Origin: M30B19 sp041741535
GTDB taxonomy: Bacteria > Planctomycetota > Planctomycetia > Pirellulales > Pirellulaceae
DNA: 64,000 nucleotides
Assembly (NCBI GenBank): GCA_041741535.1
Contig: JBGSJV010000047.1
Location: 1-64,000, forward strand
Reading direction: 5' to 3'
Positions 51,687 through 59,994 of the stretch are shown piece by piece. Below the pieces are notes generated by a model that ran no database searches, was not told the origin of the DNA, and worked only from the letters and a program-made list of their open reading frames with translations. Every line of letters begins with the position of its first letter. Within the stretch, counting starts at the first letter, position 1. A program made the position numbers and the translations under genes.

Positions 51687-53258
51687 ATGTCAGCCCCGCA
51701 AATGATCTTGTGTTGCTCGAATGGCCACGTCCAGCCAATGCCAAATTCGAAATTCTGCATTTATTGTGGCGAACCCACGCAATTGCAGTCGCTGGGTCCG
51801 GTGGCTTCGCCGAACTCGGGGGCATACGCTCCCCCTGCGATGGCGCCCGCGGCGGCCGTGCCAGTTCAACCGATGGTCATGACGCCAACCATGGCGGTGC
51901 CCGTTCAAGGGCCAAGAATCGCCGCCAAATCGTCACATCCAGGATACTGTAGTACTTGCGGCGGGGACGGGTCCGGCCTGGCGACCAATCGAGTCGTTTG
52001 TCCCGAATGTCGCTGGTTGCGCCCGCTCGTGCCTGGTTACCAAGTCGATGCGTCGGCATTTGCTTGGGCGGGGGATGCCAAAGCGATGGCCACGTTACGC
52101 TCCATCAAGGTTCTGACCGCGGCGGCCGCCGCTGTCTCCGAGAAAGTTGGGCGACGCTGGATTGAAGTGACGTTCAATGGGATTCGGCTGAGTGAAAAAC
52201 AACTGCCCCAGATTTACTCGCAAGCCGTTCGCGCAGCTCGTGTTCTCGGCATGCCACATATGCCCGACCTTTATCTCTCGGGTGAACGGCCTTGGGATAT
52301 GCTGACCTTCGGCACCGACCGGGATAGCTTCATCGTTATCGGGTCGGCCATCGCCGCCAACTTCAATGGCCCCGACATGTACTTCCTGTTGGCCCGACAG
52401 TTGGGTCATTGCAAAGCGGGACACTCGCTGTGGAAAACGGTGATTCGTTTCTTGCTGGGCGACCAAGGACCGCAAAAGGGCGTGTTGGCCGGCGGAGTCC
52501 TCAACACGATGCTGAATCCAACCGCTCTACTAAGCGGGGCCATCGAAATGCCACTGTTGGGTTGGGCCCGACAAGCAGAAATCACGGCCGACCGCGCCGG
52601 TCTGTTGGCCGTCGGCAACGAGGAAGTCGCTCGACGAGTGTTGATGTCCTGGTCACTGAAGTCGTCGCACTTGTACCAACAACTCAATATGAATGCCTGG
52701 GTCGAACAACAATCTTTGGAAGAAGATCAAACCTTACGCCTGTCGGAACTACTAACGACCGCCACGCCCTATTTGGGGCCACGTTTGAAACTGTTACAGC
52801 AATACGCCGGTAGCCCAGAATTGAAGAGTTACCTCCGAATCATTGGTGATTCCATTCGCAAGAATCAACCAGTAGCCAAGCCACAGCCCACACTACCAAC
52901 CGCCACGTCGCGGCCGACTTCCATGGCCCTGCCCAACGGGGCGAATCCATCGTCAACTTCGGCGTCGAACGCGCCGGGCAAGTCAACGAACGGTGGCTCG
53001 GCTGGAGGCGTGTCACCGGCAATGGCGGTTGTAAAAAATCCAAAAATGCCGGTCACAACTTTAAAGATCAAGTGTACTGCTTGTGAGTCGAAGCTGAGCA
53101 TCCCAGCAAACGCTTTGAACCAAGTCGATCGGCGACCGATCCGCTGCCCCAACGCGGCATGTGGCGCGATCACCTTGCTCGAAAAACGAGTCCAATCAAC
53201 CACACTCCCTTCCCCTGAAACAAAACGACAATTGGAGACGATGACCCATGGCGACTGA
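51687..53258 (+). CDS. M48-like pseudoprotease with zinc-ribbon ends
   Basis: 523 aa. The N-terminus has a zinc ribbon (CCSNGHVQPMPNSKFCIYCG) and a second pair CSTCG/CPEC near residue 88-108. A soluble M48-type domain covers about 160-375. The active-site helix reads LLARQLGHCKAGHS, so the family's HExxH is changed to RQLGH (Arg237, Gln238, His241). The later EITADRAGLLA keeps the third-ligand glutamate and the Asp. A Ser/Thr/Ala linker and a C-terminal zinc ribbon (IKCTACESKLSIP, IRCPNAACG) end the protein. Loss of the first His and the catalytic Glu should abolish peptidase activity (inference). It overlaps the next gene by 11 bases. Confidence 0.8.
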   Translation: MSAPQMILCCSNGHVQPMPNSKFCIYCGEPTQLQSLGPVASPNSGAYAPPAMAPAAAVPVQPMVMTPTMAVPVQGPRIAAKSSHPGYCSTCGGDGSGLATNRVVCPECRWLRPLVPGYQVDASAFAWAGDAKAMATLRSIKVLTAAAAAVSEKVGRRWIEVTFNGIRLSEKQLPQIYSQAVRAARVLGMPHMPDLYLSGERPWDMLTFGTDRDSFIVIGSAIAANFNGPDMYFLLARQLGHCKAGHSLWKTVIRFLLGDQGPQKGVLAGGVLNTMLNPTALLSGAIEMPLLGWARQAEITADRAGLLAVGNEEVARRVLMSWSLKSSHLYQQLNMNAWVEQQSLEEDQTLRLSELLTTATPYLGPRLKLLQQYAGSPELKSYLRIIGDSIRKNQPVAKPQPTLPTATSRPTSMALPNGANPSSTSASNAPGKSTNGGSAGGVSPAMAVVKNPKMPVTTLKIKCTACESKLSIPANALNQVDRRPIRCPNAACGAITLLEKRVQSTTLPSPETKRQLETMTHGD

Positions 53259-54342
53259 AGACAAGCTGACGATGACCCAAACCAATCCCGATGGTTCCCA
53301 GTCCATCTTGGAAATTACCTCCAAGACGCTAAGTCCCGAAGAAGTGAATGCCGATCCGAGTCTATTCGAAATGATTATCGACGCCATCTTCGATTCCGGC
53401 GATGACGAACATGAGACGTATCTGGTGCCCGAAGGTTATATGGAAGCGGCCACTCCGTTCGAATCGTCCGAGAGCTTCGGTGGTCCCGCTTGGGATTCCG
53501 CAATGACTCCCGATTTCGGCGCGACGATCCCATCCGATGCGGCGGTCTCGCCTTTGGGGATGAACGAAATGGGAACCATGCCAAGTTGGTCGCCCGAAGC
53601 AACGACCGCTTTCACTCCGGCAACCGAAGCGGAGTCGACCTGGGCAACGGAAGCGAGCGAAATGGCCTCGACTGAACCACAAGAAGATGACGCGCAAGCC
53701 GCTCGAGACGCACAAGCTGCCGCTGACGAATTCATTAACAACGGTGACTATCTCGCCGCACAAGAAGCTCGCGAGCAAGCCGAATCAGCCGCGGATTTGG
53801 CCGGTGATCATAGCATGCTGAGTTTGTACGATTCGCAAGACTTGGAGTTTGCCGCAGAGAAACAGGACGTGGCCGATCACTATCGCCAAGAACAAACGGA
53901 CCTAATCGCCCAAGGCGACTATGAAGGTGCGCGTGAAGCCGCGTTGCAAAGTGGTTATGCGACTGGCGATGCCGATTCCTTGGCCGGTGGTTCGGACCAT
54001 ACCGGACAAGCCGATCGCGATGTGCAAAGTTTGGATTGGTCGGTCTGGAACGAGAAGAACGCCGACGCCAATGTCTTCAACGCCGAGCAAGCCGCTGCGG
54101 ATGGAAACTTCGAAAAAGCCGAGATGTATGCCGATCAAGCCGGTTGGCAACAAGCGACCGCGGATCAATATGCGGATCAAGCCAACCCGGATAGCCTGCA
54201 GTGGAACTACGATCCTTCGGCGACCGTGGATTCCGGGGGAAGCTACGATGCCTTGAACTCGATCGATACCGGCTTTACACCCACGACCGACTACGGCAGT
54301 GGAACGGATTACAGCAGCGGAAGCGACGACATGACCGTATAG
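53248..54342 (+). CDS. Acidic Ala/Asp-rich protein, unknown family
   Basis: 364 aa, start overlapping the upstream gene by 11 bases, which implies coupled translation. It is strongly acidic with few Lys/Arg and no signal peptide. The middle has related helical units (AADEFINNGDYLAAQEAREQ; QTDLIAQGDYEGAREAALQS; NAEQAAADGNFEKAEMYADQ), each with a GDY/GNF-x-x-A core like short TPR hairpins. The C-terminus is Ser/Gly/Asp-rich. No known family is recognised. Context suggests a partner of the M48-like protein. Confidence 0.72.
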   Translation: MATEDKLTMTQTNPDGSQSILEITSKTLSPEEVNADPSLFEMIIDAIFDSGDDEHETYLVPEGYMEAATPFESSESFGGPAWDSAMTPDFGATIPSDAAVSPLGMNEMGTMPSWSPEATTAFTPATEAESTWATEASEMASTEPQEDDAQAARDAQAAADEFINNGDYLAAQEAREQAESAADLAGDHSMLSLYDSQDLEFAAEKQDVADHYRQEQTDLIAQGDYEGAREAALQSGYATGDADSLAGGSDHTGQADRDVQSLDWSVWNEKNADANVFNAEQAAADGNFEKAEMYADQAGWQQATADQYADQANPDSLQWNYDPSATVDSGGSYDALNSIDTGFTPTTDYGSGTDYSSGSDDMTV

Positions 54343-54440
54343 ACGCCTCAGGCCGCAGAAACGCGGCCCAGCCTGTGCCATCCACCACGAACGCTCCGCC
54401 GACTCAGTCCACGGGGCGTTCATTAAAACCCAGCACAATA

Positions 54441-54455
54441 GGTGCCACCCACGTA
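54441..54455 (+). repeat. Left inverted end of the RAYT unit
   Basis: GGTGCCACCCACGTA, 62 bases before the transposase ATG. It matches the complement of 55927-55941 with two mismatches. Confidence 0.72.
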
Positions 54456-54516
54456 TTGACTCTGTTCCTTGATTGGTTAGAATTTCATCTGGGCGCAATT
54501 TTTGGAGGTGGCGGTG

Positions 54517-55692
54517 ATGGGTCGTGGCTTGCGATCGGAAATTTTCTCGGCATCCGAGGTGTGTATTTGCCACTGCGTCCAAAGGTGCGTGCGCAAAGCG
54601 TTCCTGGCTGGCGTCGATGTGACAACTGGGAAGGACTACTCGTACCGCAAAGAGTGGATCCGCAGGCGACTCGAGGCGCTCGCATCAACTTGGAGCGTGG
54701 ATGTACTTACCTATGCCATCATGAGCAATCACATACACGTGATCTTGAGGAATCGACCCGACGTCGTGGCCACCTGGTCGGACCAAGAGGCGGCAACCCG
54801 ATGGCTCAAGGTGTTCCCAGGTCGCCGAATCGAAGAGCAGCTGGCGGCTCCATCTGAATCCGATGTCAAAGCCCTGGTTCATGACGCGAATAAGATGAAG
54901 GAAATCCGCGAGCGTTTATCGGATATCTCGTGGTTTATGCGGGCGTTGGCCGAGCCGATCGCGCGGATGGCCAACCGGCAAGATGATTGTACCGGCCGAT
55001 TCTGGGAAGGGCGATTCAAAGCCCAGCGGATCGTCGATGAAACGGGGTTATTGGCCTGTTCGATGTATGTGGATCTGAATCCCATCCGAGCGGCCATGGC
55101 CCAGTCCATCGAGCAGGCCACGCATACATCGGCGCACGATCGACTCCAGGGTCAGTGTGGCCACGAGATGGACTCGGCCGCATTTGATCTGGCGGTCTTG
55201 CGCCAGCAGGACGCTGGTGATTTTCACAAGAATAAAACCATGGAGCAACAGAAGCAGGAGCTGAAGCGGCGGGGCCGGAATCTGAATCGCAAGAACGGTC
55301 GACGGATCCGTCGGGACAGTTGGCTAGCCCCTTTGACATTAGCCAAAGATATTTTGTCGAACGATCCTTTGGCCCATCATGATGGCTTGCGTGCCAGTGA
55401 CCGCGGCTTCTTGCAAATCGACTGGGAGGATTATCTTCGCTTGTTACGTTGGACGGCCAAGGATTCGACCCATGACGCGGATGGCATGGATCACGAAGTC
55501 GCTCAGACGGTTCTACGGAAAATCGGGATCGACGGCGACATGTGGCGTGATGTCGTATGGAACTTCCGGAAGTACTTCGGGCAGAGCAGTTGTGCGGGGA
55601 GGTCCGAAGCGATGGCCGAACACGCCCATCAAAATGGCAAACGCTGGCACCGCGGTCAGCGGCAACTGCGGTCAAGTCACGCGGTAACGTAG
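54517..55692 (+). CDS. REP-associated tyrosine (Y1/HUH) transposase
   Basis: 391 aa from the ATG at 54517, 8 bases after GGAGG; the frame opens earlier at a TTG that overlaps this ribosome-binding site. The HUH metal motif is in YAIMSNHIHVILRNRP (His-x-His, family MPNHVH). The catalytic Tyr is expected in LACSMYVDLNPIRAAM. The segment TGRFWEGRFKAQRIVDE matches the conserved FWExRFK region of Y1 transposases. The C-terminal 200 residues are basic and longer than in short IS200-like enzymes, as in RAYTs. All motif residues are present, so it may be active. Confidence 0.9.
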   Translation: MGRGLRSEIFSASEVCICHCVQRCVRKAFLAGVDVTTGKDYSYRKEWIRRRLEALASTWSVDVLTYAIMSNHIHVILRNRPDVVATWSDQEAATRWLKVFPGRRIEEQLAAPSESDVKALVHDANKMKEIRERLSDISWFMRALAEPIARMANRQDDCTGRFWEGRFKAQRIVDETGLLACSMYVDLNPIRAAMAQSIEQATHTSAHDRLQGQCGHEMDSAAFDLAVLRQQDAGDFHKNKTMEQQKQELKRRGRNLNRKNGRRIRRDSWLAPLTLAKDILSNDPLAHHDGLRASDRGFLQIDWEDYLRLLRWTAKDSTHDADGMDHEVAQTVLRKIGIDGDMWRDVVWNFRKYFGQSSCAGRSEAMAEHAHQNGKRWHRGQRQLRSSHAVT

Positions 55693-55926
55693 TCATTGAA
55701 CTGCAGCAAAACCAAATTGATCTCTTAAATAATAGGTACACTATCGCCGAAGGTCCGCACGTTGTCCGCTTCAGCCATTCGAAATTCCACCCAAGTCAAC
55801 AAATAGCTTGACTGTGTAGGTGTATGGCGCCTTTGTTTCGCACGCGTTTCAAACCCAAAACTCCAAGCCTCAACGCGACGTGCTTCAGATCAATATCACC
55901 CGCTGCGAGGCACTCGTGATTCTAAT

Positions 55927-55941
55927 TAGGTGGATGGCACC
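55927..55941 (-). repeat. Right inverted end of the RAYT unit
   Basis: TAGGTGGATGGCACC, the near-complement of the left end at 54441-54455. Confidence 0.72.
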
Positions 55942-55968
55942 AATATTCTGCTGCACCAATATTCTGCT
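55937..55968. repeat. 16-bp tandem duplication at the RAYT right end
   Basis: GCACCAATATTCTGCT occurs twice without a gap (55937-55952 and 55953-55968). The first copy overlaps the right inverted end by five bases, so the duplication may mark an insertion or slippage event at the edge. Confidence 0.85.
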
Positions 55969-56000
55969 TCGGAGTTGATTGGAAATGGAGTTCAGCGACT

Positions 56001-56939
56001 CTAACTTCCGCATCCTCCACATCCGCCACCCCCGCATCCGCCGCCACCTCCCCCGCCGCAGCCCGCCGCTCCGCAGCCGGTACTGCTCGTGGCAGCCGAC
56101 TTTTCGGCTTGGTCCAACAGGCGTCGGGAATCGGCGTCCAGAAGAAAAGTGCTCCCGGTCGCCGAGAGCCCCAACACGGCAATCGACATGACCGCGACCG
56201 ACGAGGGATCCATCAGGGGATAATCACTGCGTTGGTTTGGCGATTTCATGGATGTTGCTTTACTAAGTTCGTTCCTCGACTCATCCAGACGTTGCTGGCC
56301 CGCGGAGTTGAGCTGTTTGGTGAACCCCATCACAATTGTCAGCAGGAGTGCCAGGACCAACATGATGATCAAGAATCCAACGGGCTTATCGCGTTCCAAC
56401 CCAACGAGCAACTTGGATATGCCCAACACGAGAAGCGAGCCAAACACCAGCGCACTGGTTCCTGCTGTCCAAAAACGAGTAACGGAACCGTGAACCAACC
56501 CCAATTGTTCCAAGTTGTCGCGAAGGCGTTCAGCCGCGAAGGAAATTTCCTTGCGAATCGCTCCGGGCCTCAAACCCGCGCCGCTTTGGCAGGCTCGCAA
56601 TAATGTTGCCGGGACCTCGTGCAGTAAATTCGCGGATCGACGGTCCACGATTCCAATCGCTCGGAAGCGGCCAGTTTGAAGATCTGGTTCGATCAAGCGC
56701 TGATTCAACAACTCGATGATGCCCAATTGCCCAACCGCCAACGCCTGGCCTCGCAAATAGGCTAATTCGTACAACGACAGCGGTTGCGGTGGCTTGCCGG
56801 TTTGACTCGGTCGTGCCAACGGTGCCAACAAAAGTGTTCGCACCAAGACTTGGACCACAATGCCAACAAACAAGAGTACCGCAAAGAAGATCAAGAACGT
56901 CGGTCCGTTGAAATTTAGCGGATTAAGTTCCATGAACAT
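56001..56939 (-). CDS. Membrane protein with Gly/Cys-rich tail (TIGR04222-like)
   Basis: 312 aa. One N-terminal membrane helix (FLIFFAVLLFVGIVVQVLV), a cytosolic region with YELAYLRGQALAVGQLGIIE, two further helices (about 160-215), and a C-terminal run dominated by Cys and Gly (CGAAGCGGGGGGGCGGGGC). The pattern YLxGG/RGQ plus Gly/Cys tail resembles the TIGR04222 family. Its function is unknown. The gene overlaps its upstream partner at 56923 by 17 bases (or 11 if it starts at the second ATG), so they are coupled. Confidence 0.75.
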   Translation of the reverse strand: MFMELNPLNFNGPTFLIFFAVLLFVGIVVQVLVRTLLLAPLARPSQTGKPPQPLSLYELAYLRGQALAVGQLGIIELLNQRLIEPDLQTGRFRAIGIVDRRSANLLHEVPATLLRACQSGAGLRPGAIRKEISFAAERLRDNLEQLGLVHGSVTRFWTAGTSALVFGSLLVLGISKLLVGLERDKPVGFLIIMLVLALLLTIVMGFTKQLNSAGQQRLDESRNELSKATSMKSPNQRSDYPLMDPSSVAVMSIAVLGLSATGSTFLLDADSRRLLDQAEKSAATSSTGCGAAGCGGGGGGGCGGGGCGGCGS

Positions 56940-57495
56940 CGCCTTTCTTTTTGATATGACGAGCGCGAAATAGCCGTTTTGTTATCCACCGCCACGGTCG
57001 TGGAACCAAGTAATACTCGGAAACATCCACCCACCGAGCCTCGCGCGAGTTCGAGAACCGTTCAACGACCGACGGCCAAATATCACGCGGCGGCACAACG
57101 CCAAAGACTTCCGTGTAACGCTCCAAAGTCTCGGCATATTGGCGACGGTACTTGTCGTCATCGTGTGAGCCTCCCGTGGTGGGAACGTGATGAATGGGTC
57201 GCTGAGCAATTTTGGCGCAAAGTACGTCCCAATAACTGCGAGTGTACAAAAGGTGTAGATGCCAGACCGCATCCACATCTTCGGACGGCGTGACCGGATG
57301 TTGGCTGGTCAGGACCAAGAAGAGAAACTTTTTGTACTCGACAACAACTGCCAATGCACGGTCCAAGCCCCAGCCATGCTCTTGGGCCAAACGGGCCTCA
57401 AAGGTCCACGCTTGCTCGGGCGGGGTAATTTCCAACTCGCTCAGTTGCTGCCACAACCGCGATGATTCATGGTGCCGGTTCTCCGGAAAACTCAT
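56923..57495 (-). CDS. GRDP-like protein (glycine-rich-domain family relative)
   Basis: 190 aa from the ATG at 57495; a longer frame starts 16 codons earlier, and neither start has a clear ribosome-binding site. The segment VTPSEDVDAVWHLHLLYTRS, YWDVLCAKIAQRPIHHVPTT and the later YAETLERYTEVFGVVPP match the conserved core of glycine-rich domain-containing proteins (DUF1399-like). Those are mainly known from plants and fungi, with scattered bacterial members. It probably works with the coupled Gly/Cys-tailed membrane protein. Confidence 0.68.
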   Translation of the reverse strand: MSFPENRHHESSRLWQQLSELEITPPEQAWTFEARLAQEHGWGLDRALAVVVEYKKFLFLVLTSQHPVTPSEDVDAVWHLHLLYTRSYWDVLCAKIAQRPIHHVPTTGGSHDDDKYRRQYAETLERYTEVFGVVPPRDIWPSVVERFSNSREARWVDVSEYYLVPRPWRWITKRLFRARHIKKKGDVHGT

Positions 57496-57543
57496 GCCGT
57501 CATTGTAGCAGCTACCATCGGGAAGAATATTGTGGCCAGTCAC

Positions 57544-57572
57544 TTGACATCACTTTGCGGCACGCATACTAT
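57544..57572 (+). promoter_or_regulatory. Sigma-70-type promoter of the padR gene
   Basis: TTGACA (57544-57549) and TACTAT (57567-57572) are separated by 17 bases, close to the consensus. Around the -10 lies ATGCACAGCAT (57571-57581), an inverted repeat that could be the operator through which the PadR protein represses itself. Confidence 0.75.
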
Positions 57573-57618
57573 GCACAGCATACCTTGCGGGGCAAGCAAC
57601 AGCGAAAAGGATGGTAGG

Positions 57619-57972
57619 GTGAAGATTGAAAGCGAATTGATGAGGGGGGCAGGGCCGGCGGCTGTTCTGCAATTGCTGGCCGGAGGCGAAATGTATGGCT
57701 ATCAAATCGTCGAAGCGCTGACCAAGCGGTCCCAAGGTGTTTTGGAGATGGGGCAATCGACACTGTATCCGATGCTCTACAACTTGGAGGCCAAGGGTTA
57801 CGTTGTCTCCGAGAACAAGGACGCACCGAATGGTCGCCAGCGGCGTTACTACCGGCTCACACCGACTGGGTTGACAAGGTTGGAGCAGGACCGCGTGCAA
57901 TGGACGGCGTTGGTCCAAGGCCTCCAAGCACTAGGGCTCGCTCCCAGCCCGCGCGGTATTGCCTGGGCCTAA
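57619..57972 (+). CDS. PadR family transcriptional regulator
   Basis: 117 aa from the GTG at 57619 (AAGGA 8 bases upstream). The winged helix is clear: AVLQLLAGGEMYGYQIVEAL, GQSTLYPMLYNLEAKGYVVS, QRRYYRLTPTGLTRL. It is the short form, without the long C-terminal helix domain of group 1 members. PadR proteins usually repress an adjacent membrane-protein gene. Here the next gene starts 28 bases downstream and encodes such a protein with the DUF1700-like N-terminus often seen in PadR pairs. Confidence 0.93.
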   Translation: MKIESELMRGAGPAAVLQLLAGGEMYGYQIVEALTKRSQGVLEMGQSTLYPMLYNLEAKGYVVSENKDAPNGRQRRYYRLTPTGLTRLEQDRVQWTALVQGLQALGLAPSPRGIAWA

Positions 57973-58000
57973 GCCGCGCCAAAAGCTCATCGGTCGAACC

Positions 58001-59929
58001 ATGAACCACTTGATCGTACAACCGCCGAACGAATCCAACCCGACCTCTACGAAAAGAGTCTGGGGATGGTTTCGTTCCGCGATGTGGCGGCAGACAATTC
58101 GCGAGTCTGGTTTGCCGAACGACGCCCAAAAGTTGCTGCTGGGGTTGGTCGCCGAGACAGGCTTGCTGAATGATGAAAAAGAAGAAGTCGCGGCAGAACT
58201 TGTGGCGCACTTTCAAGACGGACTCCAACGGGGCTGGGACATCACGCGATTGATTGAGGAATTTGGCGATCCAAGCACGGCGGCCACGCTCATTCGCAAT
58301 GGCAAACAAAGGAACCGAACAATGAAAAATCGATTGGTACAAGCTTCGATGTGGTTAGGCGCGCTCGGCGGTGGCGGGTTCCTCGTGTTGGCGATCCTGT
58401 TTTATATGGGAAAGCCCAATCCGAGCACGGATTATTTGGCGATCCTCAATCAACCGATCATAGAAGTGCCTGACGATCAAAAAGGTTGGACGATTTATCG
58501 CGACCTGTGGATCAAATATGGCTTCAGCGAAGGAGGGGAAGGTAACTTTCCTGAAGTTCATATCAAGAACGGTGATGATTATGGGCGTTTGGTTCGCGCC
58601 AGTGACGGCGAGGCTTGGCAAAATGCGATTGCGAAACTGACCTCGGCAGAGGATTTGTTGGAGGGTTTTCGTGTCGGCGGCGTGAAGCCCTCGTTCGGCG
58701 TCGTCTATCACTCCAATCCTGCGAACTATTCACGAGCAGATTTTAAGGCCCTTTTCCCCAACCGCGCCAATCCGACGGACAACAGCGCCGCAACTGAGAA
58801 TGATCGCGAGACATCCAATGCGATGATGATGGTTCTCATGCCACATGTTCAAGTGATGCGAAAGGCAGCGAGGTTATTGGTCGTAGATACACGATGGGCG
58901 ATCGAGCAAAACGATAGCGACCGTGCGGTTCGAAACTTGGAAGCACTCTTTGGAATTTCCGGGCAAGTGACCGAGAGCAAGTTCTTGATCGCGGGCCTAG
59001 TTGGCCTAGCGGTTCAGGCGATGGCGTTGGATTCGGTTGACGAATTATTGGTGTCGAAAGTCGAGCTGTCCCCAGCACAATTGGAACGAATTCAAGTCGC
59101 GATTGAAAAGTGCCATTCTTACGAGTATCTATCGGTCGAATCGGAACGAGCCGGGGTCATGGATGTAATCCAACGCACTTACTCGGATGATGGGAACGGA
59201 GATGGTCGCTTGACCGCTACGGGGTTAAGTTTCTGGAACAAGTTCCTTTCCGCAGCGTCGGTCGGACAACCAGAAATGGATGCTCCATTCGGGAATTGGG
59301 GTACGACACTTGAATCGGCTGTCCAAACAACAATCGCCCCCACCTCTTTGTTGATCATGGCGACCCGCAAGCAACTCACCGAACAAACGAACAAACTATT
59401 CGACCAATACGAACAACACCTGGACAAGCCATACTTCGACACTTCGATTCAACAGCTCGAGCAAGAAGTGAGAGAATTGGGCTCGGGGTATGTCTTACTA
59501 AAGACGTTGCACCCGGCGTTTCAAACGGCTCGACAAGCGAACTTGCGAATTGCCGCCCAGCGCCATGGCGCGATCGCAGGTTTGGCGGCCATTCAGTTTC
59601 AATTGGACCATGGACGATGGCCCGAATCGTTGAACGATTTGGTTGGGAAATACATGCAAGAGATCCCACTGGATCCGATCGACCATCGCCCCTTGCGATA
59701 CAAGATCTTGGACAACGGTTTCATCGTTTATTGTATTGGAGCAGATCAAGTTGATGATGGAGGCCGCTGGTTGACTCGGGCCACGGATCCTGCGGCAGAA
59801 CCCACCCCAGCAACCGCAGGGAACGCGTTAACGTTGCTTGAACCACTCCCCACCAACGAATACCGCTTCGATCGCAACCCGACGGGCGATTGGATTTTGT
59901 GGCCACGGCACAGCAACTTGCGAGACTAA
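58001..59929 (+). CDS. Membrane protein of a PadR pair, unknown family
   Basis: 642 aa from the ATG at 58001; an in-frame TTG at 57959 overlapping padR is an alternative. Residues 45-105 form a helical region (EEVAAELVAHFQDGLQRGWD, IEEFGDPSTAATLI) like the N-terminal domain of membrane proteins encoded after PadR. A single membrane helix (WLGALGGGGFLVLAILFYMG) is followed by about 500 residues, probably extracytoplasmic and helical. The end (GAIAGLAAIQFQLDHGRWPE, LVGKYMQEIPLDPID) resembles the pseudopilin-like C-terminal part of several planctomycete proteins. Confidence 0.78.
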   Translation: MNHLIVQPPNESNPTSTKRVWGWFRSAMWRQTIRESGLPNDAQKLLLGLVAETGLLNDEKEEVAAELVAHFQDGLQRGWDITRLIEEFGDPSTAATLIRNGKQRNRTMKNRLVQASMWLGALGGGGFLVLAILFYMGKPNPSTDYLAILNQPIIEVPDDQKGWTIYRDLWIKYGFSEGGEGNFPEVHIKNGDDYGRLVRASDGEAWQNAIAKLTSAEDLLEGFRVGGVKPSFGVVYHSNPANYSRADFKALFPNRANPTDNSAATENDRETSNAMMMVLMPHVQVMRKAARLLVVDTRWAIEQNDSDRAVRNLEALFGISGQVTESKFLIAGLVGLAVQAMALDSVDELLVSKVELSPAQLERIQVAIEKCHSYEYLSVESERAGVMDVIQRTYSDDGNGDGRLTATGLSFWNKFLSAASVGQPEMDAPFGNWGTTLESAVQTTIAPTSLLIMATRKQLTEQTNKLFDQYEQHLDKPYFDTSIQQLEQEVRELGSGYVLLKTLHPAFQTARQANLRIAAQRHGAIAGLAAIQFQLDHGRWPESLNDLVGKYMQEIPLDPIDHRPLRYKILDNGFIVYCIGADQVDDGGRWLTRATDPAAEPTPATAGNALTLLEPLPTNEYRFDRNPTGDWILWPRHSNLRD

Positions 59930-59994
59930 GTGACCTTCGTTTAGAAGTAGCGACGCTCGCCAAAGCGCACTTGAGGTGGACAAAATCCCGTCGA

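Larger units (their letters stand above)
54441..55941 (+). mobile_element. RAYT-type (Y1) transposase unit with inverted ends
   Basis: The left end GGTGCCACCCACGTA (54441-54455) and the complement of the right end, GGTGCCATCCACCTA (55927-55941), agree at 13 of 15 positions and face each other around one Y1 transposase gene. Such flanking palindrome halves are typical of REP-associated tyrosine transposases, where they may be the substrate. The unit is about 1.5 kb. Its true ends and target duplication cannot be decided without comparison to an empty site. Confidence 0.72.
55693..56000. other. Intergenic region downstream of the transposase
   Basis: 308 bases holding the right inverted end (55927-55941) and a 16-bp tandem duplication (55937-55968). 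The rest, 55693-55926, is relatively AT-rich near 55720 and shows no gene. Confidence 0.6.
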
